A DNA stretch of 9,065 bases from an uncultured bacterium (GCA_937928175.1 CALFVP010000127.1:1-9065), one strand, 5' to 3'. Positions 1-7,050 are shown, counted from the stretch's first letter. Numbers and translations: made by a program. The notes: generated by a model from the letters alone, not told the origin.

Positions 1-1450
1 TGTTATAAATGTAGTATACTATTGTTTTTGTTGCACCTGCAGGACCACCACCTGTTAAAACGTACTGTGAACCAAACGCTTGGAATCCGTTTATAACACC
101 AATTATTATGACAAAAAAGTTTGTTGGGGCTAGCATAGGCCAGGTAACGTAAGCAAATTTTTGTATATCGTTAGCTCCATCTATGTCTGCAGCTTCATAC
201 AAAAATGATGGAATTTGTTGTAATGAAGCAAGGTATACTAGCATAGTATAACCTACATTCTTCCAGACGTCCATTATTATTATCGCAACTTTAGCCCAAT
301 TCCCATCTCCTAACCAACTTGGTGGACTTATAACTCCTATTGCTTTTAATAACTCATTTAGCAAACCTTGATCGTTGTAAATCCATCTCCATAGCATTGC
401 AACAGCTACAAGGTTAGAAATATACGGTAAAAAGTACAACGTTCTAAATAAAGTTATACCTTTTAGTTTTTGGTTCAACGCTAAAGCTAGTATTATCGCA
501 AATACCATTCCTAAAGGAATCTGTATCATAAATATTATTGTGTTTAAAAAGTATCTCCAGAAATCTTTATCTCTGGTAAAAAGCCTTTTGAAGTTATCTA
601 ACCCAACAAATTGTATACCTGTTTTTCCTCCTATAAATGATCTATCAACAACACCTATAACTTCTTTAACGGGAAACCCTTCCTTAGGTTTTAATACTAC
701 TCCTTCCTGAATATTAAAGTCTTCACCAACCTTCAAAGAAGATACCTTTACTGGATACATAGCATTTGTACTATTTTTTGGTATGGTTACACTTTCCTCA
801 AGTATTCCTAAAAAAGTTATTTTCTTTGAATAGGTTGCTCTAACTGAAACTGAAGATGCTGGTACTTCGATTCCGTCTTTGTATATTCCACTAATTACTT
901 CTGTTATTCTACCCGGAATCTCTACTGAAGAACCTACTGAAACTTCAAATTCACTGTCGTTTACAAATTTAACTAACGTATTTGTAAAGATAGAGTTACC
1001 TTTATCATCGGTGTACGATAAAATTATCTCAACGTTAAATTCGTATTTCTCGGGGAAAACGAATGTATAATCCTCTTTACCTTTAAGTGAAATAGGTAGT
1101 ATTACATTTTCTCCTATTTTTGGAAGTTTAAACGTTGTTGATTGAAGAAGAACTTGATCTAGTCTTGCAGCAAATCTTTTGGAAACTTCTATGTCTGATT
1201 CTATTATTGTTCCTTTGCTTATACTTATATCTTCTTTAGCTGGAGAAGTTGTTACAAACATAACTTCACCTTTGGAAGTTGAGGGATAGCTTATTCCATC
1301 CCACTTGGTAAGAGCTAAAAGAAAAACTGCAACAACGGGAAATGCAGTTATAAGTAAAAAGCCAAAAAAATTAGGAGATAGAAAAGCAAAAGCTGTAAAA
1401 AACTCTTTTATTGCTTTTTGCCTTTTTATTTTCCTTGATAGTTCATCCAT
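1..1450 (-). CDS. Sugar ABC transporter permease, MalF-like, 3' end missing
   Basis: This is an inner-membrane subunit of a binding-protein-dependent sugar importer. The frame is open from ATG at 1450 to the left edge, giving 483 residues with the C-terminus missing. A strong Shine-Dalgarno GGAGG lies 5 nt before the ATG. One helix (about residues 17-48) is followed by a polar, probably beta-rich segment (about 55-276). Then comes the usual family entry FVGLDNFKRLF (281-291) and further helices. The EAA loop that docks on the ATPase begins at Y418-E419 (EAADIDGA) and ends near WPMLAP. TGGGP near the edge is also typical. The extra segment sits where E. coli MalF carries its periplasmic P2 domain, so MalF-type is the best family call; the substrate cannot be read. 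It follows the 158-residue membrane protein gene by 18 bp and is probably cotranscribed with hisS. The binding protein, partner permease and ATPase are not in the window. Confidence 0.9.
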   Translation of the reverse strand, partial: MDELSRKIKRQKAIKEFFTAFAFLSPNFFGFLLITAFPVVAVFLLALTKWDGISYPSTSKGEVMFVTTSPAKEDISISKGTIIESDIEVSKRFAARLDQVLLQSTTFKLPKIGENVILPISLKGKEDYTFVFPEKYEFNVEIILSYTDDKGNSIFTNTLVKFVNDSEFEVSVGSSVEIPGRITEVISGIYKDGIEVPASSVSVRATYSKKITFLGILEESVTIPKNSTNAMYPVKVSSLKVGEDFNIQEGVVLKPKEGFPVKEVIGVVDRSFIGGKTGIQFVGLDNFKRLFTRDKDFWRYFLNTIIFMIQIPLGMVFAIILALALNQKLKGITLFRTLYFLPYISNLVAVAMLWRWIYNDQGLLNELLKAIGVISPPSWLGDGNWAKVAIIIMDVWKNVGYTMLVYLASLQQIPSFLYEAADIDGANDIQKFAYVTWPMLAPTNFFVIIIGVINGFQAFGSQYVLTGGGPAGATKTIVYYIYN

Positions 1451-1468
1451 ATCATCCTCCCTCACTCT

Positions 1469-1945
1469 TTAAATTCTTAATTTATTTTGAACATTCAAAG
1501 TTAAGTTTTCAATATTTTTAAGAAGATACTTATCTATTAGGATAACTTTTTTATTGTTAACTAGGTCAAAAACTAAGCCCTTTTTGTACGAGTCAATTTT
1601 AATTACAATTATATTATTGTCTTTGAATATACCGTAAGGATAGTTTTCTTTTATTTCAATTTCTTCGACTTTTTTTATTTCACTAGTTTTGAAGTATTCT
1701 ACGTATAGCCCCATTCTTATGAGTATTTTATTGTTAACTTCCTTTATACGAAAAGAGCTCAGTAGGTATGTAAATGTAAATAGTAATAGGGCAAAGATTG
1801 ATAGAGTAATGTTGGGGTGTATTTCTTCTAGAAATACGTTTCCTATAGCAAGTTGATAAGAAAAAATGAATATCGTAAGTAGGCAAAAAAGGTATAAAGG
1901 TAAGTTTTTAAAAATTATGATTCTGAAATACTTTACATTTTTCAT
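1469..1945 (-). CDS. Small membrane protein, two helices plus a possible PH-like domain
   Basis: Hypothetical protein of 158 residues. Two hydrophobic helices (about residues 14-34 and 46-65) are followed by a soluble, strand-rich tail of about 90 residues that would face the cytoplasm. The helical-hairpin-then-beta layout, with segments such as RIKEVNNKILIRMGLY and NNIIVIKI, resembles bacterial PH-like (bPH/YdbT-type) membrane proteins. That is an inference from layout; no motif proves it. The ATG overlaps the hisS stop as ATGA, and an AAGGG lies 6-7 nt before the start inside hisS, so translation is probably coupled to hisS. The permease gene starts 18 bp downstream of its stop. Function unknown. 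Confidence 0.75.
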   Translation of the reverse strand: MKNVKYFRIIIFKNLPLYLFCLLTIFIFSYQLAIGNVFLEEIHPNITLSIFALLLFTFTYLLSSFRIKEVNNKILIRMGLYVEYFKTSEIKKVEEIEIKENYPYGIFKDNNIIVIKIDSYKKGLVFDLVNNKKVILIDKYLLKNIENLTLNVQNKLRI

Positions 1946-3207
1946 TCTAGACCCTTATTGTTCAGTTTATCTATCAAATTTTCTATAGGTACGGTGTTTT
2001 GTTTACCTGTTTCCATGTCTTTTAATGATACTTTTTTTTCTCTAAATTCTTCTTCTCCTACAATTACTGCGAATTTTACGCCAAGTTTGTTTGCTACTTT
2101 CATCTGTTTGCTGAGATTACCTATGTGTGATAAAACGTGAGTTACGATTTTTTCTTTTCTTAGTATTTTTGCAATTTCAAGTGAGAAATTGGTTTCTTTG
2201 GAGGAGACACTGCATAAAGCTACGGACATTTTTTTAGGTAATTCTATGTTTTCTTTGAGAGTGATTATTGTTCTTTCTATTCCTATAGCAAATCCAAATG
2301 CTGGAATACTTGGTCCACCGAATTCTGAAACCAAATTATTGTATCTTCCGCCACCGGCTATGGCATTTTGTGCTCCTATACCCTTGTATCTGACTTCGAA
2401 TACGTTTCTAGTGTAGTAATCTAATCCCCTAACTAAGTTATCTTCAATGGAGAAAGGTATTTTATCTTTAGACATCATATCAGTTAAGGTATCTAAATGG
2501 TACTTACAGTTATCGCAGAGTGTTTCTTTTATTTTTGGAGCGTTTTTTAAGGTATTTTGGCATGATGGGTTTTTACAATCAAATATTCTAAGGATATTTT
2601 TGTTTCTTCTTTCTTTACAATCTTCGCAAAATTTGTCATAGTGTTCGTCAAAAAACGAAGTAAGGTAACTTTTGTAATTAGGTGTACATTTATCACATCC
2701 TACACTATTTACTATAAAATCTACTTTATCGCTAATTCCCAACTCTTTAAGTATGTACCATAACATTGAAATGTTTTCGAAGTCTACTAAAGGACTATCG
2801 CTACCAAACCATTCAACACCTGCTTGGTGAAATTGTCTTAATCTTCCTGCTTGTGGTCTTTCTGCTCTAAACATAGCACCAATATAGAAAAGTTTATGGT
2901 ACTTAGGGTCATTTAGTAGGTTGTTTTCTAAAAATGCTCTAACAACACTTGCAGTACCTTCAGGTCTCATTGTAACATCTCTGTTACCTCTGTCTTTGAA
3001 TGAAAACATTTCTTTTCTAACGATATCGCTACCTTCTCCTATACCTCTTACAAATAGTTCTGTTCTTTCGAGAATGGGTAATTTTATTTCCTCAAATCCG
3101 TAAATTTCGGCGTACTTTCTAAATGTGTTCTCAATTAAATTAAAAAAGTAAAGGTCCTCACCGTATATGTCTATAAACCCCCTAAGCCTCGAAAACCTTT
3201 CATCCAT
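1942..3207 (-). CDS. hisS: Histidyl-tRNA synthetase
   Basis: Cytoplasmic class II aminoacyl-tRNA synthetase that charges tRNA-His with histidine using ATP. From ATG 3207 it has 421 residues, normal for the family. Visible motifs: motif 1 around LPILERTELF (43-52); motif 2 with TMRPEGTA (79-86) and FRAERPQAGRLRQFHQ (113-128); HisA signature LVRGLDYYTR (258-267); HisB/motif 3 region AGGGRYNNL (284-292) with GFAIGIER (305-312). The C-terminal 90 residues form the anticodon-binding domain. The insertion domain keeps four Cys pairs (C171/C174, C194/C197, C211/C216, C231/C234), as in Thermotoga/Firmicutes-type enzymes. The frame could start upstream at TTG 3237, but those ten residues are hydrophobic, are absent from the family, and span a TATAAT box, so ATG 3207 is preferred. 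It heads an operon with the small membrane protein and the permease. Confidence 0.96.
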   Translation of the reverse strand: MDERFSRLRGFIDIYGEDLYFFNLIENTFRKYAEIYGFEEIKLPILERTELFVRGIGEGSDIVRKEMFSFKDRGNRDVTMRPEGTASVVRAFLENNLLNDPKYHKLFYIGAMFRAERPQAGRLRQFHQAGVEWFGSDSPLVDFENISMLWYILKELGISDKVDFIVNSVGCDKCTPNYKSYLTSFFDEHYDKFCEDCKERRNKNILRIFDCKNPSCQNTLKNAPKIKETLCDNCKYHLDTLTDMMSKDKIPFSIEDNLVRGLDYYTRNVFEVRYKGIGAQNAIAGGGRYNNLVSEFGGPSIPAFGFAIGIERTIITLKENIELPKKMSVALCSVSSKETNFSLEIAKILRKEKIVTHVLSHIGNLSKQMKVANKLGVKFAVIVGEEEFREKKVSLKDMETGKQNTVPIENLIDKLNNKGLE

Positions 3208-3214
3208 GGTTAAA

Positions 3215-3220
3215 ATTATA
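3215..3220 (-). promoter_or_regulatory. -10 box of hisS, 7 nt before the ATG
   Basis: On the minus strand a perfect TATAAT is followed by TTTAACC and then the hisS ATG. Transcription normally begins about 7 nt after a -10 box, so the first transcribed base would be at or next to the ATG. No Shine-Dalgarno is present. No convincing -35 is seen at 17-18 nt (ACAATT/TACAAT). Confidence 0.5.
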
Positions 3221-3258
3221 ATTAAGTATACCACCAAAATTGTATTAAGTTTTTTAAT

Positions 3259-3298
3259 TTGATTAAAAAGGTAGTTTGTTATGTAGAATTAATATACT
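3259..3298 (+). promoter_or_regulatory. Candidate promoter region of fliP
   Basis: Two -10 candidates precede fliP: TATACT at 3293-3298, six bases before the ATG, and TAGAAT at 3284-3289, with TTGATT at 3259-3264 as a -35 across 19 bp. Either would give a leader of at most about 10 nt. No Shine-Dalgarno is seen. No sigma-28 flagellar consensus is recognisable. Confidence 0.35.
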
Positions 3299-3304
3299 AG
3301 CATT

Positions 3305-4072
3305 ATGAGATTTGTGAAAGTTTTACATTTTATAAAAGTTTTACTTTTTGTATTGGTTTTTATATTATTTATTGATATTTTTGGGTTTTCTCAAGTTCCC
3401 TTACCAAGGTTTACGATAGGTGTAGATCAAGCTAGAACACCTCAGGAAGTCTCTGTTTCTTTGCAAATATTGTTACTCCTTACTATTTTATCTTTGGCAC
3501 CTTCGATACTTATAATGTTAACTTCTTTCATAAGAGTATACATTGTTTTAGCTTTTATACCGAGAGCATTGACAACACAAAATATTCCCCCAAACCAATT
3601 GATAATTGGTTTATCTTTGTTTATAACTTTGTACATAATGTGGCCAATCTTTACAAAATCTTACAATGAAGGTATAAAACCTTACATTGACGGTAAAATA
3701 TCAATAGAAAAAGCTTTTGATAATACTATTAAACCCATAAGGGAATTCATGTTTAAACAGACAAATGAGAAGTACATTTATCAATTTGTGAAAATTGCAA
3801 ATTTACCAAGACCTAAAACTAGAGATGATGTTCCTACTCACGTACTGATACCCGCATTTATTGTTAATGAACTTACTGTATCGTTTTATATGGGAGCTAT
3901 ATTACTTATACCTTTTTTGGTTATAGATATAGTAGTTTCGAGTATACTGATATCAATGGGTATGTTCTTTCTACCTCCTGTTGTTATATCTTTCCCTATA
4001 AAGATAGTTTTATTTTTTATAATAGATGGTTGGGCTTTAGTTATAAACAAATTAGTTTTAAGTTTCTTTTAG
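3305..4072 (+). CDS. fliP: Flagellar type III export gate protein FliP
   Basis: FliP forms, with FliQ and FliR, the membrane export gate of the flagellar type III secretion apparatus. The product has 255 residues, the usual length. It opens with a signal-like hydrophobic segment (about 8-28), as FliP precursors do. Family hallmarks: LTSFIRVYIVL (72-82), TTQNIPPNQLIIGLSLF (90-106), PAFIVNEL (183-190), and a C-terminal double helix with FLVIDIVVSSILISMGM (204-220). The start at ATG 3305 is the only ATG option, because a stop lies in frame at 3290 and only a rare ATT at 3302 intervenes. There is no Shine-Dalgarno. The next gene starts 2 nt after the stop and is not flagellar. fliQ, fliR and flhB, the usual neighbours, are not adjacent. 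Confidence 0.95.
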   Translation: MRFVKVLHFIKVLLFVLVFILFIDIFGFSQVPLPRFTIGVDQARTPQEVSVSLQILLLLTILSLAPSILIMLTSFIRVYIVLAFIPRALTTQNIPPNQLIIGLSLFITLYIMWPIFTKSYNEGIKPYIDGKISIEKAFDNTIKPIREFMFKQTNEKYIYQFVKIANLPRPKTRDDVPTHVLIPAFIVNELTVSFYMGAILLIPFLVIDIVVSSILISMGMFFLPPVVISFPIKIVLFFIIDGWALVINKLVLSFF

Positions 4073-4074
4073 AT

Positions 4075-4647
4075 ATGGATATAGAAAAGATAAAAAAGGA
4101 AATAGTTGAGGTTTCTAGGTTCATGTACAATAGGGGGTACATAACTTCTAAGGAAGGTAATTTAAGTTATAAGGTTGATAATTTTATATTAATAACTCCT
4201 TCGGGTACTCCTAAGTTTAAGATTAAAGAGGATGATATTGTAGTACTTGATATAGAGGATGTTAGAAAAGGTTTGAAAATGAATGCATCTAGCGAAATTT
4301 TTACTCACCTAGCGTGTTATGATACAGATGACAGTGTTAAGTGTATTCTACATGCTCATCCCGAGAATACAATATTGTTAAACCTACTTAATGAAGATTT
4401 TAAGAAAAAAATACTATTTGAAGCAGAGTACTTTTTAGGAGATATTTATGTTAGTGAGTATGCAACTCCTGGTACTCCTGAAGGTGCTGAGGTTGTAAGA
4501 GGTGTAAAAAACGATATTATTGTATTAGATAAACATGGGGTAATTATAAAAAGTAAAAAAGACCTTTGGGATGCATTTTTTAAACTTGAGATATTGGAAA
4601 AGTATTCAAGTTTGCTTTACAAGTATCTTTTATTTAATAAACAGTGA
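4075..4647 (+). CDS. Class II aldolase/adducin-family protein
   Basis: Zinc-dependent cytoplasmic sugar-phosphate lyase or epimerase fold (FucA/AraD/MtnB family), 190 residues. Phosphate-loop signatures EGNLSYK (27-33) and ITPSGTPKFKI (40-50) are present. E74 in ASSEIFTH matches the catalytic Glu of FucA. H93 and H95 (LHAHPENT) and H154 (DKHGVI) supply the three zinc ligands. All key residues are intact, so it is probably active, but the substrate (fuculose-1-P, ribulose-5-P or methylthioribulose-1-P type) cannot be decided from sequence alone. ATG 4075 is 2 nt after the fliP stop with no Shine-Dalgarno, so translation is probably coupled. A TTG at 4030 inside fliP would add 15 residues not seen in the family. 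Its 3' end overlaps the convergent DUF4159 gene by 14 bp. Confidence 0.88.
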   Translation: MDIEKIKKEIVEVSRFMYNRGYITSKEGNLSYKVDNFILITPSGTPKFKIKEDDIVVLDIEDVRKGLKMNASSEIFTHLACYDTDDSVKCILHAHPENTILLNLLNEDFKKKILFEAEYFLGDIYVSEYATPGTPEGAEVVRGVKNDIIVLDKHGVIIKSKKDLWDAFFKLEILEKYSSLLYKYLLFNKQ

Positions 4648-5296
4648 TTCCTCTTAAAATTGAATGTACTACTATATTTATTCCCATTTTTATTGCTTCT
4701 TCTCTTTTTTCTTCGGGATCGTTATGGACTTCTGGATTATCCCAGCCATCACCTATGTCTGTATTGTAAGCGTAGAATAATCTTAGTTCACCATCAATGA
4801 ATATTCCTAATCCTTCTGGTGGACCACCATCGTGCTCATGTATTTTTGGAAGCCCATTAGGTAACTTGTAGAAACAATGGTATATAGGGTGATCAAATGG
4901 GACTTCTTTTAGTTCGTACTCAGGAAAAACCTTTTTTATTTCTTTTCTAAAGGATTCATCCATTCCGTAATCATCGTTTACAAAAACAAACCCACCGTAA
5001 AATATAATGTAATCTCTTAAGTTTTGTATTTCTTTTTCTTCAAAAGAAATAGGAGTATGTCCGCTTATGTAAAGTAGATCGTTTTCAAATATTTCTCTGG
5101 AAGATAAACTGACTAAGTTAGGTTCTCTTTTAACTTTTAAACTTGTTCTAATTTCAATTTCTTTTAATAGATTTCTAACGCTTTCAATATTGTTGTACCA
5201 ATCTCCACCTTTGTATTTTACAATACCAATCTTAAATTCACTACCGTAAACGTAGAAAGTTAATAGAGTAAACAGTATCAATGCGAATTTTACCAT
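4634..5296 (-). CDS. Exported DUF4159 domain protein
   Basis: From ATG 5296 the product has 220 residues: an N-terminal signal peptide (about 1-19, hydrophobic core ALILFTLLTFYV, likely cut near VYG-S), then a single DUF4159 domain. Domain hallmarks are KYKGGDWYNN (27-36), YISGHTPISF (76-85), a GGFVFVNDDYG strand-loop (101-111), HEHDGGPPEG (153-162) and DIGDGWDNPEVHND (180-193). The fold is generally related to class I glutamine-amidotransferase-like flavodoxin folds. The biochemical role is unknown, and no Cys-His-Glu amidotransferase triad is evident. The frame extends to another ATG at 5332, but the extra 12 residues (polar, HFHYY) would disrupt the signal peptide, and that ATG falls in a -35-like element. 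A location in the periplasm or cell envelope is inferred. Confidence 0.85.
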   Translation of the reverse strand: MVKFALILFTLLTFYVYGSEFKIGIVKYKGGDWYNNIESVRNLLKEIEIRTSLKVKREPNLVSLSSREIFENDLLYISGHTPISFEEKEIQNLRDYIIFYGGFVFVNDDYGMDESFRKEIKKVFPEYELKEVPFDHPIYHCFYKLPNGLPKIHEHDGGPPEGLGIFIDGELRLFYAYNTDIGDGWDNPEVHNDPEEKREEAIKMGINIVVHSILRGITVY

Positions 5297-5302
5297 ACTA
5301 TA

Positions 5303-5332
5303 ATAATGAAAGTGAATGTTTTCTAATTTCAT
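5303..5332 (-). promoter_or_regulatory. Candidate promoter of the DUF4159 gene
   Basis: On the minus strand ATGAAA (5332-5327), an 18-nt spacer and CATTAT (5308-5303) precede the ATG at 5296 by 6 nt. The geometry matches the clearer pgpA and tRNA promoters in this window, though both hexamers deviate by one or two bases. It implies a leaderless or nearly leaderless mRNA. Confidence 0.4.
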
Positions 5333-5369
5333 TTTGTTTTACTTTGTTGTTTTTACTTTTATGGTAAAC

Positions 5370-5399
5370 TTGAAAAGAATTTTTTGTTGTAGATATAAT
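5370..5399 (+). promoter_or_regulatory. Promoter of the tRNA-Arg/Lys/Leu cluster
   Basis: TTGAAA at 5370-5375, an 18-bp spacer, and a perfect TATAAT at 5394-5399. The expected transcription start is about 5406, some 10 nt before tRNA-Arg. This is the best housekeeping-sigma promoter in the window. Confidence 0.8.
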
Positions 5400-5415
5400 T
5401 ATTAAGGAAGGTTTT

Positions 5416-5489
5416 GCGCCTGTAGCTCAATAGGATAGAGCGGTGGACTTCGAATCCAAAGGTTGCGGGTTCAACTCCCGCCAGGCGCA
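5416..5489 (+). tRNA. tRNA-Arg, anticodon TCG
   Basis: The sequence folds as a 74-nt cloverleaf. The acceptor stem GCGCCTG pairs with CAGGCGC, the D stem GCTC pairs with GAGC, and the anticodon loop CTTCGAA gives TCG, reading CGN arginine codons. The T arm is GCGGG-TTCAACT-CCCGC. The outermost anticodon-stem pair (27-43) is a G/A mismatch. The discriminator base is A, and the 3' CCA is not encoded. It is the first of three tRNAs on the plus strand. Confidence 0.95.
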
Positions 5490-5501
5490 TTTGGGTAATA
5501 T

Positions 5502-5575
<74 letters not shown>

Positions 5576-5582
5576 AAGTAAA

Positions 5583-5664
5583 GGGCAGATGGCGGAACTG
5601 GCAGACGCGCTAGACTTAGGATCTAGTGGGGAAACCCGTGGGGGTTCAAGTCCCCCTCTGCCCA
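5583..5664 (+). tRNA. tRNA-Leu, anticodon TAG
   Basis: An 82-nt class II tRNA with a long variable arm. Acceptor GGGCAGA pairs with TCTGCCC; anticodon stem CTAGA/TCTAG encloses loop CTTAGGA, giving TAG (CUN codons). The variable arm around TGGGGAAACCCG forms its own short stem. Discriminator A, as expected for tRNA-Leu, and no encoded CCA. It starts 7 nt after tRNA-Lys. Confidence 0.95.
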
Positions 5665-5842
5665 AATACAACAAAAATACCCCTTAGTACTCTTTACTTG
5701 ATTTTGGTCATATAGAGAAAAATAGTACTTTTCTTACAAAAGGGTAGTTACAGTAATAATTTGTTTTCATTTCTAAAAGTTCTATAAAATAAACAAAATT
5801 TTATCTCTTAGAGGCGTTTATTCTGTATGGGTAACATATCGT
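5665..5842. other. Gene-free stretch between tRNA-Leu and folD 3' ends
   Basis: 178 bp of AT-rich sequence where the plus-strand tRNA cluster and the minus-strand folD transcript converge. No ORF is credible. An imperfect inverted repeat (AGTACTCTTT at 5686-5695 with AAATAGTACT at 5720-5729, one mismatch, followed by TTTT) could help terminate the tRNA transcript. It is weak. Confidence 0.3.
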
Positions 5843-6697
5843 TTATTTACACATCTTTTTTCTGTGCATAGCCAGCTGGTAAGCATTTTCAAGAAGCATG
5901 GCTCTTGTCATTGGTCCGACACCACCAGGTACAGGAGTTATGTAAGAACAAATTTCCTTTACATCTTCAAAATCTACATCACCAACAACCTTATATTCGT
6001 TGTTAATTTCTAACCTGTTTATTCCTACATCAATAATTACTGCGTTTTCTTTTATCATATTCCTTTTGACAAAGTTTGGTTTACCAACAGCAACTATTAG
6101 TATGTCAGCTTCTTTTGTTATGTTTTCAATATTCTGAGTTTTTGAATGGCAGATGGTAACGGTTGCATTTCTGTGTAAAAGCATTAAAGAAATTGGTTTA
6201 CCTACTATATTGCTTCTACCAATTACTACCGCTCTTTTACCTTCAATACCTATTTCATAGTAATCTAACAATCTTATTATACCTTTCGGTGTACATGGTT
6301 CTATAAAGGGTTTTCCTACTGCTAGTTTACCAATGTTTTCTGGGTGAAATCCATCTACATCCTTTGATGGAGAAATAGTACTTAACACCTTAAATTCATC
6401 CATATGCTTGGGTAAAGGAAGTTGTACTAATATAGCATCAACTTCGTTATCGTTGTTCAATTCTTTTATTAAGTTAAGCAGTTCATTCTCAGGTGTATCG
6501 CTTGGTAAATAGAAATCTTTTGTTTCTATTCCAACTTCTCTGCATTCTTTTGTTTTGTTAGATACGTAAATTTTTGATGCAGGGTTATTACCTACTAGAA
6601 TCACAGCTAAGGTTACATTTATGCCTTTTGATGAAATTAAAGTTTTTAAATTTTCTTTGTAGTAAGAAGATACTAATTTACCATCAATTATTTTCAT
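5843..6697 (-). CDS. folD: Bifunctional methylenetetrahydrofolate dehydrogenase/cyclohydrolase
   Basis: Cytoplasmic one-carbon enzyme that interconverts 5,10-methylene-, 5,10-methenyl- and 10-formyl-tetrahydrofolate with NAD(P). 284 residues, full length. Visible hallmarks: YVSNKTKECREVGI (44-57) with catalytic K48; DAILVQLPLPKHMD (87-100); KDVDGFHPENIGKL (112-125) with D116; nucleotide-binding VVIGRSNIVGKPISLMLL (157-174); and ITPVPGGVGPMTRAML (253-268). All key residues are conserved. It starts at ATG 6697, 5 nt after the rpmF stop. No Shine-Dalgarno is evident (the bases before ATG are TCTCC), so translation probably depends on coupling to rpmF. It is the last gene of the tRNA-Glu-rpmF-folD unit. 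Confidence 0.97.
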   Translation of the reverse strand: MKIIDGKLVSSYYKENLKTLISSKGINVTLAVILVGNNPASKIYVSNKTKECREVGIETKDFYLPSDTPENELLNLIKELNNDNEVDAILVQLPLPKHMDEFKVLSTISPSKDVDGFHPENIGKLAVGKPFIEPCTPKGIIRLLDYYEIGIEGKRAVVIGRSNIVGKPISLMLLHRNATVTICHSKTQNIENITKEADILIVAVGKPNFVKRNMIKENAVIIDVGINRLEINNEYKVVGDVDFEDVKEICSYITPVPGGVGPMTRAMLLENAYQLAMHRKKMCK

Positions 6698-6702
6698 GGA
6701 GA

Positions 6703-6948
6703 TTAGATTTTAGTTTTAGATATTTCTTCGGCTTTCTTTCTTTTTCTTTCTTCTCTTTTTGAGAAGTCTATATAAACTATTCCTTTGTATTTTCCACAAC
6801 TTGGGCAAACCCTATGTGGTAATTTAAGTTCACCGCATTCTTCACATTTTACGTATATCTCTTCAGGAAAAGGAAGGGTGTGATAAAAAACTCTGGTTCT
6901 TCTGTTTCTTACTCTTCTGTAGGATTTCTTGTGTTTAGGTACTCCCAT
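6703..6948 (-). CDS. rpmF: Large-subunit ribosomal protein bL32
   Basis: Small basic ribosomal protein of 81 residues. The N-terminus MGVPKHKKSYRRVRNRRTR matches the family start (MAVPK...). A zinc-ribbon is intact: C35-x2-C38 (KCEECGE) and C48-x2-C51 (VCPSCGKYKG), so this is the zinc-binding form. A charged lysine/arginine/glutamate tail (about 64-81) makes it longer than the roughly 57-60 residues of many bL32 proteins. The open frame extends into tRNA-Glu, but ATG 6948 is the true start: AGGAG lies 7 nt upstream and the residues before it are encoded by the tRNA gene. folD follows after 5 nt. Confidence 0.95.
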   Translation of the reverse strand: MGVPKHKKSYRRVRNRRTRVFYHTLPFPEEIYVKCEECGELKLPHRVCPSCGKYKGIVYIDFSKREERKRKKAEEISKTKI

Positions 6949-6962
6949 GGTACTACTCCTTG

Positions 6963-7034
6963 CGCCCCCAAGGGGAATCGAACCCCTGCTACGGGATTGA
7001 AAGCCCCGTGTCCTAACCACTAGACGATGGGGGC
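6963..7034 (-). tRNA. tRNA-Glu, anticodon TTC
   Basis: A 72-nt cloverleaf on the minus strand. Acceptor GCCCCCA pairs with TGGGGGC, the anticodon loop CTTTCAA gives TTC, and the T arm is AGGGG-TTCGATT-CCCCT. The discriminator is G, as is usual for bacterial tRNA-Glu; a full CCA is not encoded (CA follows). The gene ends 14 nt before the rpmF ATG, and the rpmF Shine-Dalgarno begins almost at the tRNA 3' end, so both very probably come from one primary transcript. Confidence 0.95.
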
Positions 7035-7050
7035 ATCAAAGTTAAACATA

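Noticed and set aside
879..1070. 63-residue plus-strand ORF opposite the permease
   Set aside because: It is a shadow of the open permease frame, with no Shine-Dalgarno and no recognisable domain.
1958..3103. Four plus-strand ORFs of 60-75 residues opposite hisS
   Set aside because: All are antisense shadows of a well-conserved hisS.
3208..3237. Longer hisS start at TTG 3237
   Set aside because: The extra ten residues are hydrophobic, unlike any HisRS N-terminus, and are encoded across a perfect TATAAT box; ATG 3207 begins the conserved sequence.
3442..3636. 64-residue minus-strand ORF opposite fliP
   Set aside because: It is an antisense shadow of conserved fliP motifs.
4030..4074. TTG start giving 15 extra residues on the aldolase
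   Set aside because: The extra segment is encoded inside fliP and is absent from the family; ATG 4075 directly precedes the conserved first helix.
5686..5729. Intrinsic terminator after the tRNA cluster
   Set aside because: The stem has a mismatch, a loop of about 24 nt, few G-C pairs and only four Ts, so it is too weak to list as a terminator.
6574..6762. 62-residue plus-strand ORF across the folD-rpmF junction
   Set aside because: It is antisense to two confident genes; its phenylalanine/serine-rich tail is the complement of the lysine/glutamate-rich bL32 tail.
6949..7020. Longer rpmF start within tRNA-Glu
   Set aside because: Those 24 codons are the tRNA sequence read in frame; ATG 6948 has a Shine-Dalgarno and matches the family N-terminus.
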